Source: Stachybotrys elegans (lineage: Eukaryota; Ascomycota; Sordariomycetes; Hypocreales; Stachybotryaceae). From it: a DNA stretch of 64,000 nt. This document shows positions 46,001 to 57,375 of the stretch, piece after piece. Within the stretch, counting starts at the first letter, position 1. Each line of letters begins with the position of its first letter. Location: the NCBI GenBank assembly GCA_020746835.1, contig JAGPNK010000007.1:620001-684000 (forward strand). The letters run 5' to 3'. A program made the position numbers and the translations under genes. The notes below the pieces were generated by a model. The model ran no database searches, was not told the DNA's origin, and worked only from the letters and a program-made list of their open reading frames with translations.

Positions 46001-47128
46001 GATATGGGTCTGCCGCGGGTGACAGCAGCTTCGTAGAGACGACCCTCATTCAGATTTCGTTGGATTTCTTCAAGCTGCTATACCGAACGGCAAGGCGTCA
46101 GAATTGTATGTTGGCACATACAGGTGTCACAACTCCCCACAGAGGGCCCATTTTGCCGTGCTTAATGAAGATTTGCTGCGGGACTCCGTCTAAAGATGAT
46201 GTTAGAACCCCCACTGCTGCCCAGAACGCCAATGTCTTGATGCCTCCATCTACGCGCCTACCGTTCTCCATCATATCAGCCGACCGGTGCTTGTTCCAAT
46301 TAGACTGGGCTACTAAACCGGCGTGCATTGTTTGGAACATGGAAGGTTGGTATAGATTGCAGTGCATACGGGACCAACCAGCAACGGCAATATGACCAAG
46401 GGGCAAGCACACGACTCATGACTTTAGGCGGCGCCATCTGTCAAGAATATATTCCGCCCTGAAACAGGTCGTTAGTGTCCTCCTCATTGTACCTACTTGT
46501 CATGAAAAGCACGCCTGGCCTATGCAGCCACTCGTATGCCAAAGGCCCATCGTATCGTGTCGGGATTGGTCGTTCTGGGCATCCCTCCTTCACTCCTTGG
46601 CAGCAAACAAACACGAGCCACGTATCATATGCCACCCAGTGAGGATGGTTAGGTGATTGGTCACAGGATGCGAGGAATCCCACTGGCTTCAGAGGAAGCT
46701 GAGATGTTTTTATTTTTTATTTATTTTTTTATCCGAATGCACTGGCTGTTTTGTCTGGGCGGCACCTAGGAAATTATCATGTTTATATTCGAAACCAAAG
46801 AGCTATTTCGAGTTTTTATTTATGGAAATATTCCTTCAAAACAAACGTCAATAAAAAGGTATAGGTAATTCATGCATCATGAATCAACAAATTCAACGAC
46901 CTGCCTGATCATGTGACCAATGGCTGCATGGGGAACACTGAACCAGCCACACTGAGGTGCCCCATTCTCAGGCATGGCGGGACTGCTGCCGAGGGGCTAC
47001 GTAGCCTGCGGCACAAGCTCTGGTTCAGGCCGCCATTAACTCCAGGTCACGATACTGAGCCAACATGAATTTCAAGAAACGCCGCTCATGATTGAACGTT
47101 TTCGACGGCAGTACGCTATTACTACAAG
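43022..47128. other. 4.1-kb stretch without a supportable gene
   Basis: Open frames here (for example 44363-45184 minus and 45895-46395 plus) have no domain, low-complexity composition or poor codon character, and I could not join any into a protein-like sequence. 46700-46870 is strongly AT-rich. No inverted terminal repeats or transposase fragments were recognised by eye. The right end must contain the promoter of the auxilin-like gene and the left end that of the DUF1996 gene. Confidence 0.45.
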
Positions 47129-49816
47129 ATGGACGACCTCTCAGGCCTCGATTGGTCATGCAAACCGGCCACCAACCAGCCCAAGCCCCCCATAATGAAC
47201 CCCTCCTTCTCGACTCTACGCCCATCGCCGTCTCCTTTTGCTTCCGGCCGCAACACGCCCGTATCGGCGCAGGGCTCTGGCAATTCAGCGCCCAAGGCCG
47301 CTCCGGCAAAGCCAGCCCAGGACAACTTTAGCAACTTGATGAACTTTGGTCCCGCCAAGTCGAACCAGAATCTGAGTCTCGCCGAGAGACAGGCCCAGCT
47401 CGATCAGGAGAAGAGGAGAAAAGAGGAGGAACGGAGGAAGCAGACAGAGGCGCAGTTTGGAAATGGGCAGTTCTGGGATACCCTGGGATCTCGTACCTCG
47501 TCAACCTCGAGCCCGGCTTTCCAACAGCCGCCACCCTCAAATGGCGCCGCTCAGGACGACGACGACTTGTTTGCTGCCTTCAACAAGGACACCAAGGTGG
47601 ATAATGCAAGCCACTATCCTCCGCCCGAATCGCTGCGATCAACCCCTCAACTAGATCTGAGCAATCCAAATGCGTGGGGGTCCAAGCCCAGCTCCAACAT
47701 CGCTGCTCCTGCAGTCGACGATGACGATCCCTTCGGCCTGAACGAACTGAAGCCGAGCGCCGCCCCTGCTCCCAGCAATACGATGATGGACGATGACGAT
47801 TTCCTTGGCGACTTGGGACGGCCTGTGGAGGAGGTTCGCAAGAAACAGCAGGTGGCGCAGCCAGAGCCAGGCAAGCCCCTCGAAGAGGACGACTCCAGCT
47901 CAGATGACGAAGAGCCACCCATCCCTAAGAGACCGCAAGCAGACAATGACGGTCTGTCTCATGCTGTGGCTCAGCTCGTGGACTACGGCTTCTCACCAGA
48001 GGACGCGAGGCGTGGACTGATTGCGACCGGCAGCAATGGCAACGTGCAAGCTGCTGCTAACTGGCTACTCGACGACGCTCATCGGAGGTCGAAAGAAAAG
48101 GCGCAGGCGCAAGGGAGAAGCTCATCAGCGAGTTCGAGTCAACGTCGTGCAAGGGATGAGCGCTCCCCCGCCAGGGGTGGCGAAGCTGACTTGGCCAAAT
48201 CTGCCGCGTCCGTGGGCAACTCGCTGTTCAAGACAGCCAACTCCCTCTGGAAGACGAGCCAGAAGAAGGTCCAGCAGGCAGTTGCCGACTTTCAGCAAGA
48301 TGCCGATCCCAGCCAGCCCAAGTGGATGCGGGATGCACAGCAGAATCGTGGGCATGCGTCAGGCAAGGCCTCTGCGTCAGTTACGGATGAGGCTATGATG
48401 CTTGAGTCGGGAGGGAGGCCGGAGCCTGTCAGGAGCAATAGCAAGCAAGGCTCCAGCTCCCGCCTCCCTCAAGAGCCTCCAAGACGCCAATCTCCTGCAC
48501 CGTCTGCCGGCAGCAGAGCCAGCCCCACCCCTCGATGGCAGCAACAAGCAGCTCCTCCCTCCATGTTTGATGCAAAGTCCAAGCTTAGCAGGCTCGGCGC
48601 GGATGATGATGACTTTGCAATCAATGTGAGGTCAAGGCGCCAAAAGGCTCCAACTCCAGAGCCTAAGAGGGCTGAACCAGAGGAGGATTTACTATTTGGT
48701 TCAGAGGCTCCCAAAGCAGCTCAGTCTCTTCCAAGACGGCCAGCCGAACGTCCGGCACAAACACCTTCACCACGGCCCGCACAGCCAGCACCGCAGCGCC
48801 AGCAGCCCGTTCCTAGACCTGCGCCTAGACCTGCTCGTCAAATGCCCTCTGTCAGCCCTGTTGCCCTGCAGACCTCGACGAAGCATCGTTTAGAGGGCAC
48901 TGCCCACTTCAAGAGAGGAGACTACGCTGCAGCCCACTCTGCCTACTCATCATCGCTCAATGCCCTACCATCCACGCATCCTCTGGTCATCATCCTTCTC
49001 ACAAACCGTGCTCTGACGGCATTAAAGACGGGAGAGCCGAAACAGGCGGTGACTGACGCCGACAGCGCGCTAACCTTGATTGGTCCAGGAAATGGACAGG
49101 GCGAGACTGTCTCTGTTCAAGGTGAGGGTGGACAGGATGAGAAGAGAGACATGAAGGAGCTCTACGGCAAGGCGTTGAGCCGCAAAGCCGAGGCACTGGA
49201 GCAGATGGAGCGGTGGGCAGACGCCGGATCGGTGTGGCAGCAATGTGTCGAGGGTGGTGTAGGCGGCGCTAATGCCATCAAGGGCAAGCAGCGCTGTCAG
49301 AACGCGCTGGCACCGAAACCCAAGGCCGCCCCGAGGCCAGCACCAGCGCGACCGAAGCCATCAGCTGCGGCAAGCCTGGCACCGCAGAAGAGCTCCGAGG
49401 CTGTAACCAGACTGCGAGAAGCAAACGCGGCGGCGGCCAAGGAGGACGACGAGAAGTTTGCGCTCTCCGAAAAGATTGATGCGCGCGTGGCTGCATGGAG
49501 GGACGGGAAGCGGGATAATCTACGAGCCCTGCTTGGCAGCCTGGACCAGGTTCTCTGGGAGAACAGCGGGTGGAAGAAGGTGGGCCTGCACGAGCTCGTC
49601 ATGGCCAACAAGGTCAAGATTGCGTACATGAAGGCTATTGCCAAGACGCATCCTGACAAGGTAAACACTCTCGGATTCCCACAACATGCAGTGCAACGTG
49701 CTAACGTGTAGCAGCTCGCGCAAGATGCATCGACCGAGGTCCGACTAATTGCTGGGCTGGTATTTAGCACGCTGAACGAGAGCTGGGACAAGTTTAAAGC
49801 AGATAACGGGTTGTGA
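47129..49816 (+). CDS. SWA2: Auxilin-like clathrin uncoating factor (UBA-TPR-J), SWA2-like
   Basis: Hsp70 co-chaperone that strips clathrin coats, as yeast Swa2/auxilin. Exons 47129-49660 and 49715-49816; intron 49661-49714 (CTAAC branch; TAG and CAG acceptors three bases apart, CAG chosen); 877 aa. The disordered N-terminus contains clathrin-box-like and acidic repeats (DDDDLFAAF, DDDDPFGL, DDDDFLGDLG). A UBA domain follows at about 270-320 (LSHAVAQLVDYGFSPEDARR, AANWLLDDAHRR). TPR repeats lie at about 590-720 (EGTAHFKRGDYAAAHSAYSS, LSRKAEALEQMERWADA). The C-terminal J domain is DNLRALLGSLDQVLW, LVMANKVKIAYMKAIAKTHPDK with the HPD triad, and VFSTLNESWDKFK. The intron immediately follows HPDK. 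Confidence 0.92.
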
Positions 49817-50125
49817 TGCATAGATGTAGAGGATCACTACATGGGCGCTGTTTATAGACGAGGGTGTGTTTTGGAGGAGGAGCATCGTGAAGACATAGGA
49901 AGCGTTGTAGCCATTGAACACCATGCCATGCCTTTAACCGCCGTGTGCTGAAACGAGGAATGAACAAAGAAGAAGCATATGAGTACTGTATAATCGGGTG
50001 GGAAATGGCCCGGGAAACATGAAGCGTAAACCACATTATTACTCTAATCAAAGGTGTTTGATATCCCAACGCCCGCTCCAACTGCTAGGGGCCAGTACCT
50101 GCGGTTCCAGCCCGTTTTGGGGGGG
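49817..50125. terminator. Convergent 3' region of the auxilin-like gene and UBC7
   Basis: 309 bases between two facing stop codons; no coding signal. It should hold both polyadenylation sites. Confidence 0.4.
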
Positions 50126-50692
50126 TTACAGGCCGAGCATCTGCCTGACGCCATCGCGGACCTTCTTCTCGTAGTCGGCTCGGCGCTCGCGCCACATCTT
50201 TGCGGCCTCGACGTTAGCGGGACTCTCGTCGTTGGGCTCGGCAAGCATGCTCATGACGGAGATTAGGATCTTCTCGACGGACTGGATGGGCGACCAGCGC
50301 TCTGAGGCGTGCTCGTAGTGGTTGGGGTCGTCGCCGGGCGGGTGGAGGATGGAGATGCAGACAAGGCCGTTGGGGTAGACTGCGTTTGGGGGTCAGCATT
50401 GAAGAAGGGCTTTTTGAGTTCGGGTTGTTTTGTTGTTTTTATTACCATTGGGGTGCCAGATATCGGCGAGGAACTTCATGGAGGGGGGCGCCAAGGGGTA
50501 GTCCTTGGGGAACTTGAGCTCCGCGGGGAAGACGCCGCCCTCGAAGGGCGTGCCCTCAGGCCCTTGAATCAGGCACTCCCAGTGCAGCATATCGTCCTCG
50601 GAGATGGGGCCGGCGGTGATGCCGTCGGGCGGGTTGTTGGTCAGGGCGCGGTACTCCTGGAGGAGGCGGCGCTGCGCGGTCGATTGGGCCAT
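50126..50692 (-). CDS. UBC7: Ubiquitin-conjugating enzyme E2, UBC7/UBE2G2 type
   Basis: E2 of ER-associated degradation, acting with membrane RING ligases such as Hrd1/Doa10. Exons 50692-50446 and 50379-50126; intron 50380-50445; 166 aa, the usual length. It starts [20 protein letters not shown], then [20 protein letters not shown] and [10 protein letters not shown]. The HPN motif sits at the exon junction (WHPN-VYPNG), and the catalytic Cys is in [15 protein letters not shown]. The extended acidic loop after the active site ([17 protein letters not shown]) is the UBC7/G2 signature. It ends VRQMLGL. The GTAATA donor is unusual but fits the phase. Confidence 0.95.
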
Positions 50693-51058
50693 GGCTGTGC
50701 GTGTGTGTGTGTGGCGAGCGACGGGGAGGGGGGGGATGGAGGGAGGAGAGTGTCTAGTTGAAAGCCGTAGGATGCGTTGAAGGAGGTTGACGTTGAGGTC
50801 CACTCGTTTATCGGCCGGAGGTTCCCCGCAATGAAATCAACCTGCTGTAGCTCTTCGGCGATGGAGGGGCTGGAAATGCCCCGCCCCCGTGTAATGGGTA
50901 CGTAAGTATGTGCTGTTTAACCTGTAGTAACACCCCAAACCAGACACTCTCATAACTATCCGCTTATACAAGGCATTGCTGCTTTTGCTCAGGTTCGGTT
51001 CAGTGTCGGCTCTGCTCTGCTCACCTAGCCTTGGCGTTTGCTCACCCTTACACTACAG
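50693..51058. promoter_or_regulatory. UBC7 promoter and region left of an orphan exon
   Basis: 366 bases upstream of UBC7. It begins with a (GT)n-like run near 50698-50712 on the plus strand. No upstream exon for the orphan C-terminal exon could be recognised. Confidence 0.4.
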
Positions 51059-51163
51059 GCCGCGAAGCCCCAGCTCGAGGCAATCTTTCAGCAGGTCACT
51101 GGCGTCACCTTTAAGCAGAACGACAAGATCAAGTTCCCGGCTCCTATCCACCCGGCTGCCTAG
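51059..51163 (+). pseudogene. Orphan terminal exon (gene remnant?)
   Basis: A CACTACAG acceptor-like sequence is followed by 34 well-formed codons (KPQLEAIFQQVTGVTF .. KIKFPAPIHPAA) and a TAG at 51161. Codon use and composition look like the last exon of a real gene, but there is no recognisable exon upstream before UBC7. It may be the end of a broken gene left at the boundary of the biosynthetic cluster, or the C-terminus of a short gene I could not assemble. The family is not recognised. Confidence 0.35.
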
Positions 51164-51381
51164 TTAAGTAGAGGAACGAAGGACTTATCTAAATTCCTGG
51201 GCTGGAATCTAGGAATCTTCGGATTACTTGATAGAAGAAATTCATAGAAACCCTCGTTAGTTGGGCTGCGTGAGCCCGCTACCCTAGACCAACGCGTATA
51301 TTTTCCCTCTCACCGCTGCCACTGCTAAGGAGGGAGTCATCGCTCAGGACTGAGCCAGAAGGGTTATATTTACTCTTCAAT

Positions 51382-53073
51382 TTATCTCCTAAAAAGATGA
51401 ATATCGAGAGGCGTCTTGTCCCAGTGTAAGTAAGAAGTCTGCTTTTCCATCCAATTCTGACAATCCTCTGCAAGCCTCCACTCAAAGTTCCATGTCATGC
51501 GGCATAATATCACACGGAGCTCAGCATATGCAAGACTATAAAATATTAGCCATCTTCGTGTGTATAAGGGACTACACCTACTTGATGCCGATACAGTTTC
51601 GTGGACCCAAGGAGAATGGGTTAAAGCAGTTTTTCTGGTCACCTGAGAACTCGGCGTCCTCCAGCCATCGCTCGGGTATGAATTCCTTGGCTCGCTTGAA
51701 GTTAGACTCGCTGAGATAAGTTGCCAACTGAGGGATCCCTATAACAGTCTGGAAAAGGTCAGCTTGAGACGGTCTAGCTGCACATTCTAGTATACACACA
51801 TTTCCGGGAATATACTCTCCCAAGATCAAGTTTCCCTCAGGGGGAGTGATGCGAGGTTGCGCGTTAGGACCTGGAGGATAAAGGCGCAGCGACTCCTCCA
51901 CGACGGCACAGAGGTAAGGCAGCGTAGAGACTGTAGCAAAATCCATGGTTTTTTCGTCTGCAAAATGACTCCTCACCTCGTGGCTGAGCTTGGCCATAGC
52001 GCTAGGATTCTTTGCGAGGAGGTATATTGCACCAGTTAGTGCTGTAGCCGTCGTCTCAGAACCAGCCACTGTGATGACGAAAGCGTTGTTATCAATTTCA
52101 TCCCGCGTGAGTGTCTTGTAGGAGATGAATCAGTAATGGTCTCCACATGCTTGGCCAGGAGAGATGCCCTTACCATATCCCCCTTGCCGGACGTCATGGT
52201 TTCCAGAATATCTGGCCTCGAACTTCCGCTTTCTAACCGCTTACTGACTTTGTCATGAGAAAACCTCTTCAATTCTTCCCCCAGCCTGAGAAGTTTCTTG
52301 GGCACGAGCAGAGGTAGGATGGCCGGTAAGAGGGGAAACCGCTTCAGCGCAGCACCGATAGCACCCGTTCGTAGGCTGGCAAAAATGGTGGCAATCCAAG
52401 GGTGCATGGCAGAGTCTTGCAGACATCCAAAAGGTTCCCCAAACGCGAGGTCGCCGATAATGTCAAAAGCGCAATAGTTAAGCCAGCTGCCAATCTCAAT
52501 AGCAGCCTCGCTGTTCTTGGCCTTTTCGTGTAGCCGCTTGATGAGCATGTCAATGTGACCCATGACTATAGGCTGCTGCTGCTTCATGGTACGAGCGGAG
52601 AAACCATTAGCCAGGATTCGTCTCATACGAACGTGGTCGTGATAGGGTGCTCCTGCTATGTGTTTCCCATCCGGAGGGCAGAACCACGGTGCCTTGGGGT
52701 TTTCGATGACCCTCGTTTGCTTGCCGTTGATGGCACTCCATGCTTCAGGAGCAGTATAGGAGAGCTCATTGGGGCCGATGCGCACAACACTTCCATATTG
52801 TTCGTGCAGTTCCAGGAGGCGTCGATGCGACTGTCCTGAGCAAAACATAATGGTCCAAGGTATTTGTGATATTGCCCATGTTTTCGGACCCGGGAATCTG
52901 GACAATGGATGAATCCAGAGACGATACGCAGGAAGGAGCAAAAAGAAATATACTGAAATCTACCAACGTTAGTTTACTGATATCTGATACGATGGGGAAG
53001 TCCATACAAGTAGTGCCAGCTTTGTACAAGACCCTACCAAGCACCAACTTGCGCTCTCAAGTTTCTCAAACAT
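51382..53073 (-). CDS. Cytochrome P450 monooxygenase (cluster P450 A)
   Basis: Membrane-anchored microsomal P450, 495 aa. Exons 53073-53008, 52959-52174, 52114-51800, 51748-51582, 51535-51382; introns 52960-53007, 52115-52173, 51749-51799, 51536-51581; phases close. The first intron joins CTKLALL to ISVYFFLLLPAYRLW, completing the N-terminal anchor, followed by the Pro-rich hinge HPLSRFPGPK. I-helix VAGSETTATAL, K-helix ESLRLYPP (ExxR), PERWLED, and heme loop FNPFSLGPRNCIGI with the Cys ligand. The family looks like the CYP3/CYP5-type fungal P450s common in polyketide clusters (isotrichodermin C-15 hydroxylase-like), by general resemblance. It is the leftmost member of the putative cluster. 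Substrate unknown. Confidence 0.9.
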
Positions 53074-53816
53074 TTCCAATCGTGATGTTTTAAGAGAGCT
53101 TCGGACTGCTAATAGTACCCAATCGAACATTAAGCTGAGCAGGTCCTCACCAACCCTTGCTTTAATGGACTGAGATAAGCCGTGTCTACAATTCACCTGC
53201 TAACGACCTACAGCTTCGTCACGGTCGCTACCGGTAATGAACTAATATAACAAGTGCCTGGTGGTTGCTGTCGGCCATACTATATTCGGCTATATGTCCT
53301 AATTACATGCCTCGGAAAATCCAGGAATGATGGATGGCTATCAAGAGCTCGCATTGTGCAGCACCGGCATACTCGACGTTCCCTTCTGAGTTATTTCCTC
53401 GTGCGACTACTTATCTCACGTCAGCCCAGCGTACCCATGGCTTCGGCAACTTCATGCCATAAGCCCAGCGTGCCATCCCTACACCCTCTTGAATTTTGCG
53501 GGGAGAGATCGACATGAATCTGTCCAGCCGGGATATAAGCCCGAGCAAGAATCCGCACAGCCGTGGAATGGTTTCAACACGGGAGAAGGATCGAAATGGT
53601 CACCAGGCCGAGACGGGAGCCAGGCAACCAGGGTACACACAACCTCCTTGTGGTCCTTGACATTGTGGAAAATGAAAATGGGAGAACGTGTTGCTTAACT
53701 CAGAGCAACGCGTCATGGGCTGGACACGATGTTGAGGGTATTATTATTCTTGACCACTGTAGACAAAATGGCATCCAGTTGAATGATGACATATTAAAAA
53801 TGATTCAAGACTTGGG
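53074..53816. promoter_or_regulatory. Promoter of P450 A / 3' region of the PTH11-like gene
   Basis: 743 bases, no gene. It contains CGG-N6-CCG at 53222-53233, a possible Zn2Cys6-factor site upstream of P450 A. Confidence 0.4.
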
Positions 53817-55170
53817 TTACACGACCTCGTACGTTCTATCCACCTTGACAAACTGCTGCCCTTGGCCACGATGAGCGTGACTAGAGGATGTTACTGGCGA
53901 ATGGGTGCCACGGGATTCTATAGTGGCGATGTTCTCGACACCAGCCCAGCCCGAGCCCTCTTGATCCGACCTCTCACCCTGCAGTTGAATCCAGTTCTGA
54001 TTCGGCATACCTCGCTTCCATGTAGTTCCGCCGATGGTGACGAGTGTGGGAAGCTCAGAGGAGTTGTCCGAAGCCCCCCCTTTTGAGCTCCTACTCTTAT
54101 TGTAGTAGCCTAGGGATAGCTTCGGAACGATCTTTCCTAGGAACGGCATCCGAGGAAGTATGCTTCGGTACACGGGAGCGCAGCAACAGATGGTGTTGGC
54201 CATGAACTGAATTGTGACGAGACACAAGTATGTCAAGTTGAGTTCTGGAGATGGTCAGCCACGAACAGAGACGAGGATTGCAGAGACGCTACCGATAGTT
54301 CCGTATGCCTGTATAATGCTAACGACGTCGATAATCCCCGTTCTATCCATGGTTAGCCACTAGGTGAAAGCAAGACAGCTGAAAACCATGCACCCACATG
54401 CCACCAAATACGAAGAGCGCACGCAGTTTCCATCTTGTTCCGCTGGACATTATCAATGTTCGCACCATATACATGGCCAGCGCAATCATTGCGAAGGAGA
54501 TGGCGGCGTTGACGGACTCGCCCGCTGCGAGCAAGAGCGAAGGGTCGATGCAGCCTCGGGGAAAGTTGGCGGACCAGAGCGTGGAGACGGGAATGCAGAA
54601 CATGGCACGCGTTAAGAAGATGGCCAGGAACCAGCAGATTTGTATAATCGCCAGAGCCCACACCCAGCGTGCGAATTTCCGGTTGATGGAGAAGATGCGG
54701 AAGTAAAGGACGAGAAGGCTCAGCTTGGCAAAGGTCGGGTTGACAGGAAAGTTGAGCTGCATCGCGTAGCCAACCTGCAGATACATGGTTAGTCCAGCAG
54801 CCCGAGGTGAGTGTATGCGGGAATCGCGTACCTGCGACATGGTGACGAGCTCATTAGGAGACATCGAGCCTTGCGCAAACCTGTCTCTGCCGTTGAGGAT
54901 CAATATGGCTAGCGGACATGGCCCGGTCAGCAGTGCCCAGAGTGCCGTTGAGGAGGAGGAATTTGACGGACTCCATAGGGTCACGGCTGCGTGAAGCCAG
55001 AATGAAACCAGGGCCACCAAGGCAAACCAGTCATCCCAGTTGATGGCTCTCCCTGCGCGCTTGGTCCCGACGAAGCGGAGAATAGTGATGAGAGTGCATA
55101 TCGGAACCGTGATGACGCATATCAGGAACACGGCTCCCTGAAGAGACTCGTCAAAGACGTTGAAGGGCAT
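53817..55170 (-). CDS. PTH11-like / fungal rhodopsin-domain integral membrane protein
   Basis: Seven-helix plasma membrane protein of the PTH11-related (rhodopsin domain, DUF3328-neighbouring) family often found in fungal clusters, 397 aa. Exons 55170-54832, 54774-54398, 54342-54293, 54244-53817; introns 54775-54831, 54343-54397, 54245-54292; phases close and give FVFGG-ITGIIDVVSIIQAYG-TIELNLTYL. Hydrophobic helices include FLICVITVPICTLITILRFV, SLLVLYFRIFSINRKFARW, ALAIIQICWFLAIFLTRAMF and VNAAISFAMIALAMYMV. A Ser/Gly-rich cytoplasmic tail ends the protein. A 63-base stretch in exon 1 (about 54909-54971) has intron-like ends (GT..CTAG) and keeps frame; it may be an unspliced or optional intron. 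Role in the cluster unknown. Confidence 0.82.
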
Positions 55171-55693
55171 GACGAGCCCCTCGTGCGATGGCTGGAGTAT
55201 GATTCTCGCCCGTAGCTGGACAGGCTTTTACGAAAAGATGTCCGGACTGGGCGGATTTGAGGAACACATAATCTCAGACTTTTCTTGTGACGAGCTCCAA
55301 TGCGATTAGGAAAGGGGCATGGTACTACTAAATTGGGCAATTCGTTGGCACGGTCGCCTCTCGGGGTGCTACATTGTTGGTTGCAGTGCATGGGGGGTGG
55401 GCGTTGGACTTCAATACGTAAGTGCCGAAGTCACACTCACCCTCCAACATATGTAATATGCATGCGAGTGGTGGAGGTTGGACAACTAGGTATGTTATTG
55501 GGCAGCCCTGATATTGTCTGGTGCTTATCGTCTCTCCAACAAAGTGCCCCGCAGTGAGAGAAGAGTATCCGGCCAAGGTATACTCAGTCACCACATCCCC
55601 CTTCCCTTGCTTTCCATCCTAACTTGATCCTGGGGGTTAGCATACCCAGTAGTTGCTTCATCAGCTTGCAAGCCCTGTATCCAACGTGCTCTT
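55171..55693. promoter_or_regulatory. Divergent promoter between PTH11-like and P450 B genes
   Basis: 523 bases between two divergent starts inside the cluster. No clear factor site was identified by eye. Confidence 0.45.
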
Positions 55694-57367
55694 ATGGAAT
55701 TGTCTACCCTAACATCAGCAATCTGGGCATTGCCAGAGGAGCACGGCGTTGTTCTATCGTCCCTGATTATCCTTCTCGTTTCGTCGGGCGCACTGGCACT
55801 TCTGTACTCGCAAAAGGATGCGAGTCCCGGCCCAAGGCCGAAGGCACTACGAGACCCCATCCCGGGAATCTTCAACACGGTCCAGTTCGCCTCTAATAAC
55901 GACAAGTTTATGAAACGCATCAAAAATGTGATAGAGGCGGGCCACAGTATAGTCCGCTTCTCCCTCGGCCCCAAGACAGTGTATCTGGTGGTCGGAGCAC
56001 AGAATATCAGAACCTTCTTCAGCCGAGACCTGGTGCATGACATCACCAACCAGGAGCAGATGACACGCTTCGCACTCCCGACCTTGTACAAGATGAAGGC
56101 AGACGAGGTGCGGCGCTGGGAGGAGGACAACTCGGGTGTGACGAAAACCCCGATTCGGGGAACAGAGCATATACCCGCCCGACAACGGCTCTGGTATAAC
56201 TATGAGCACATCTACGCCGAGTACCTTGGCAAGCAGCAGTATGTCAGGCCGCTGGTGGCCATGTTCACTCGCAATCTAGGCCAGGTACTGCAATCCTATC
56301 CGACCGACCAGTGGACGACTATAAGCATTCAAGACATATGCCGCGGCCAAATCGCACAGGCGGCAATCAGTGCGCTGTTTGGCCCCAACATGGTTGGACT
56401 GAGTCCCGACTTTGTCGATCGATTCTGGGACTTCGACAAGCATGTCTTCAGGCTGGTCATGGGGCTGCCCAGATGGATGAACCCAGCCCCTTCCAAGGCA
56501 CACGATCGCTATACTGATTGCATAGAGAAGTGGTTGGCTGACGCCTCAGACGGGTTTGACTGGGACGGCGACGAGGCAGAAGCCGACTGGGAGCCGCGTT
56601 TTGGTGGGCGCGCCGTCCGCGAGCTCTACAAGTGGATGAAGGAGACGGATTGGAGGAACGAGACGATTGCGGCGACGTTGGGAGCACTAGTCTTTGCGCT
56701 TAACTCCAACAGTATACCGACCACGGCGTGGATGCTGATGGAGATCCTTGCCGATGCCTCTCTCCTCCAAGCCGTGCGGGAGGAGGTGGCGACGGCGGTG
56801 ACGACGGATGCCGAGACGGGGAAGCTCAAGGTTGACAGCCAGAAGCTCGTCGAGCTACCGCTGCTGCAGTCCATCTGGACAGAAACACTGCGGCTGCGGA
56901 TCAACTTCAACATCGGGCGCGATGTCAAGCAGCCCGTCACGCTGAGCGGCTACACGATCCCCAAGGGGTCCCTGCTGCAGGCTCCCATGAGCATAGCACA
57001 CTACGACGAATCCATCTGGGGCACTGCCGGCCATCCAGCTTCTGAATTCTGGGCCGAGCGCCACATCAAGTACTCGGACCAGGCATGCTCCAAGCGCAGC
57101 TACGCCATGGCCGGGCGCCCGACATGCTACTTTCCGTTTGGAGGCGGTGCCAACATGTGCCCTGGGCGCCAGCTGGCCAAGTTTGAGGTGCTGACGTCGG
57201 TTGCGCTGGTGGTATCTTGCTTCGACATCGAGGTGCAAGGGTGGACCAAGATGGACGGGTCGCCCTCGGACCGCCCGGCCGAGAGCGACTTGCGGTATAG
57301 CGGAGCCGGGGCCATGCCGCCGGACCGAGACTTGAAGATGCAGTGGAGACGGATTGTTGAATTCTAG
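55694..57367 (+). CDS. Cytochrome P450 monooxygenase (cluster P450 B, CYP7/8-like)
   Basis: Intronless gene, 557 aa. N-terminal membrane anchor VVLSSLIILLVSSGALALLY, then ASPGPRPKALRDPIPG. Conserved parts: NETIAATLGALVFALNSNSIP in the I-helix region, where the usual AGxxT is replaced by ALNSNS, ETLRLRINFN (ExxR), SGYTIPKGSLLQAP, and heme loop FPFGGGANMCPGRQLAK. The NSNSIP I-helix lacking the acid-alcohol pair and the PFGGG..CPG loop resemble the CYP7/CYP8/prostacyclin-synthase-like fungal P450s, some of which catalyse rearrangements or dehydrations instead of simple hydroxylation; that is family knowledge, and the reaction here is inference. Its stop lies 8 bases from that of the convergent flavoprotein gene. 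Confidence 0.88.
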   Translation: MELSTLTSAIWALPEEHGVVLSSLIILLVSSGALALLYSQKDASPGPRPKALRDPIPGIFNTVQFASNNDKFMKRIKNVIEAGHSIVRFSLGPKTVYLVVGAQNIRTFFSRDLVHDITNQEQMTRFALPTLYKMKADEVRRWEEDNSGVTKTPIRGTEHIPARQRLWYNYEHIYAEYLGKQQYVRPLVAMFTRNLGQVLQSYPTDQWTTISIQDICRGQIAQAAISALFGPNMVGLSPDFVDRFWDFDKHVFRLVMGLPRWMNPAPSKAHDRYTDCIEKWLADASDGFDWDGDEAEADWEPRFGGRAVRELYKWMKETDWRNETIAATLGALVFALNSNSIPTTAWMLMEILADASLLQAVREEVATAVTTDAETGKLKVDSQKLVELPLLQSIWTETLRLRINFNIGRDVKQPVTLSGYTIPKGSLLQAPMSIAHYDESIWGTAGHPASEFWAERHIKYSDQACSKRSYAMAGRPTCYFPFGGGANMCPGRQLAKFEVLTSVALVVSCFDIEVQGWTKMDGSPSDRPAESDLRYSGAGAMPPDRDLKMQWRRIVEF

Positions 57368-57375
57368 TCAATGTT

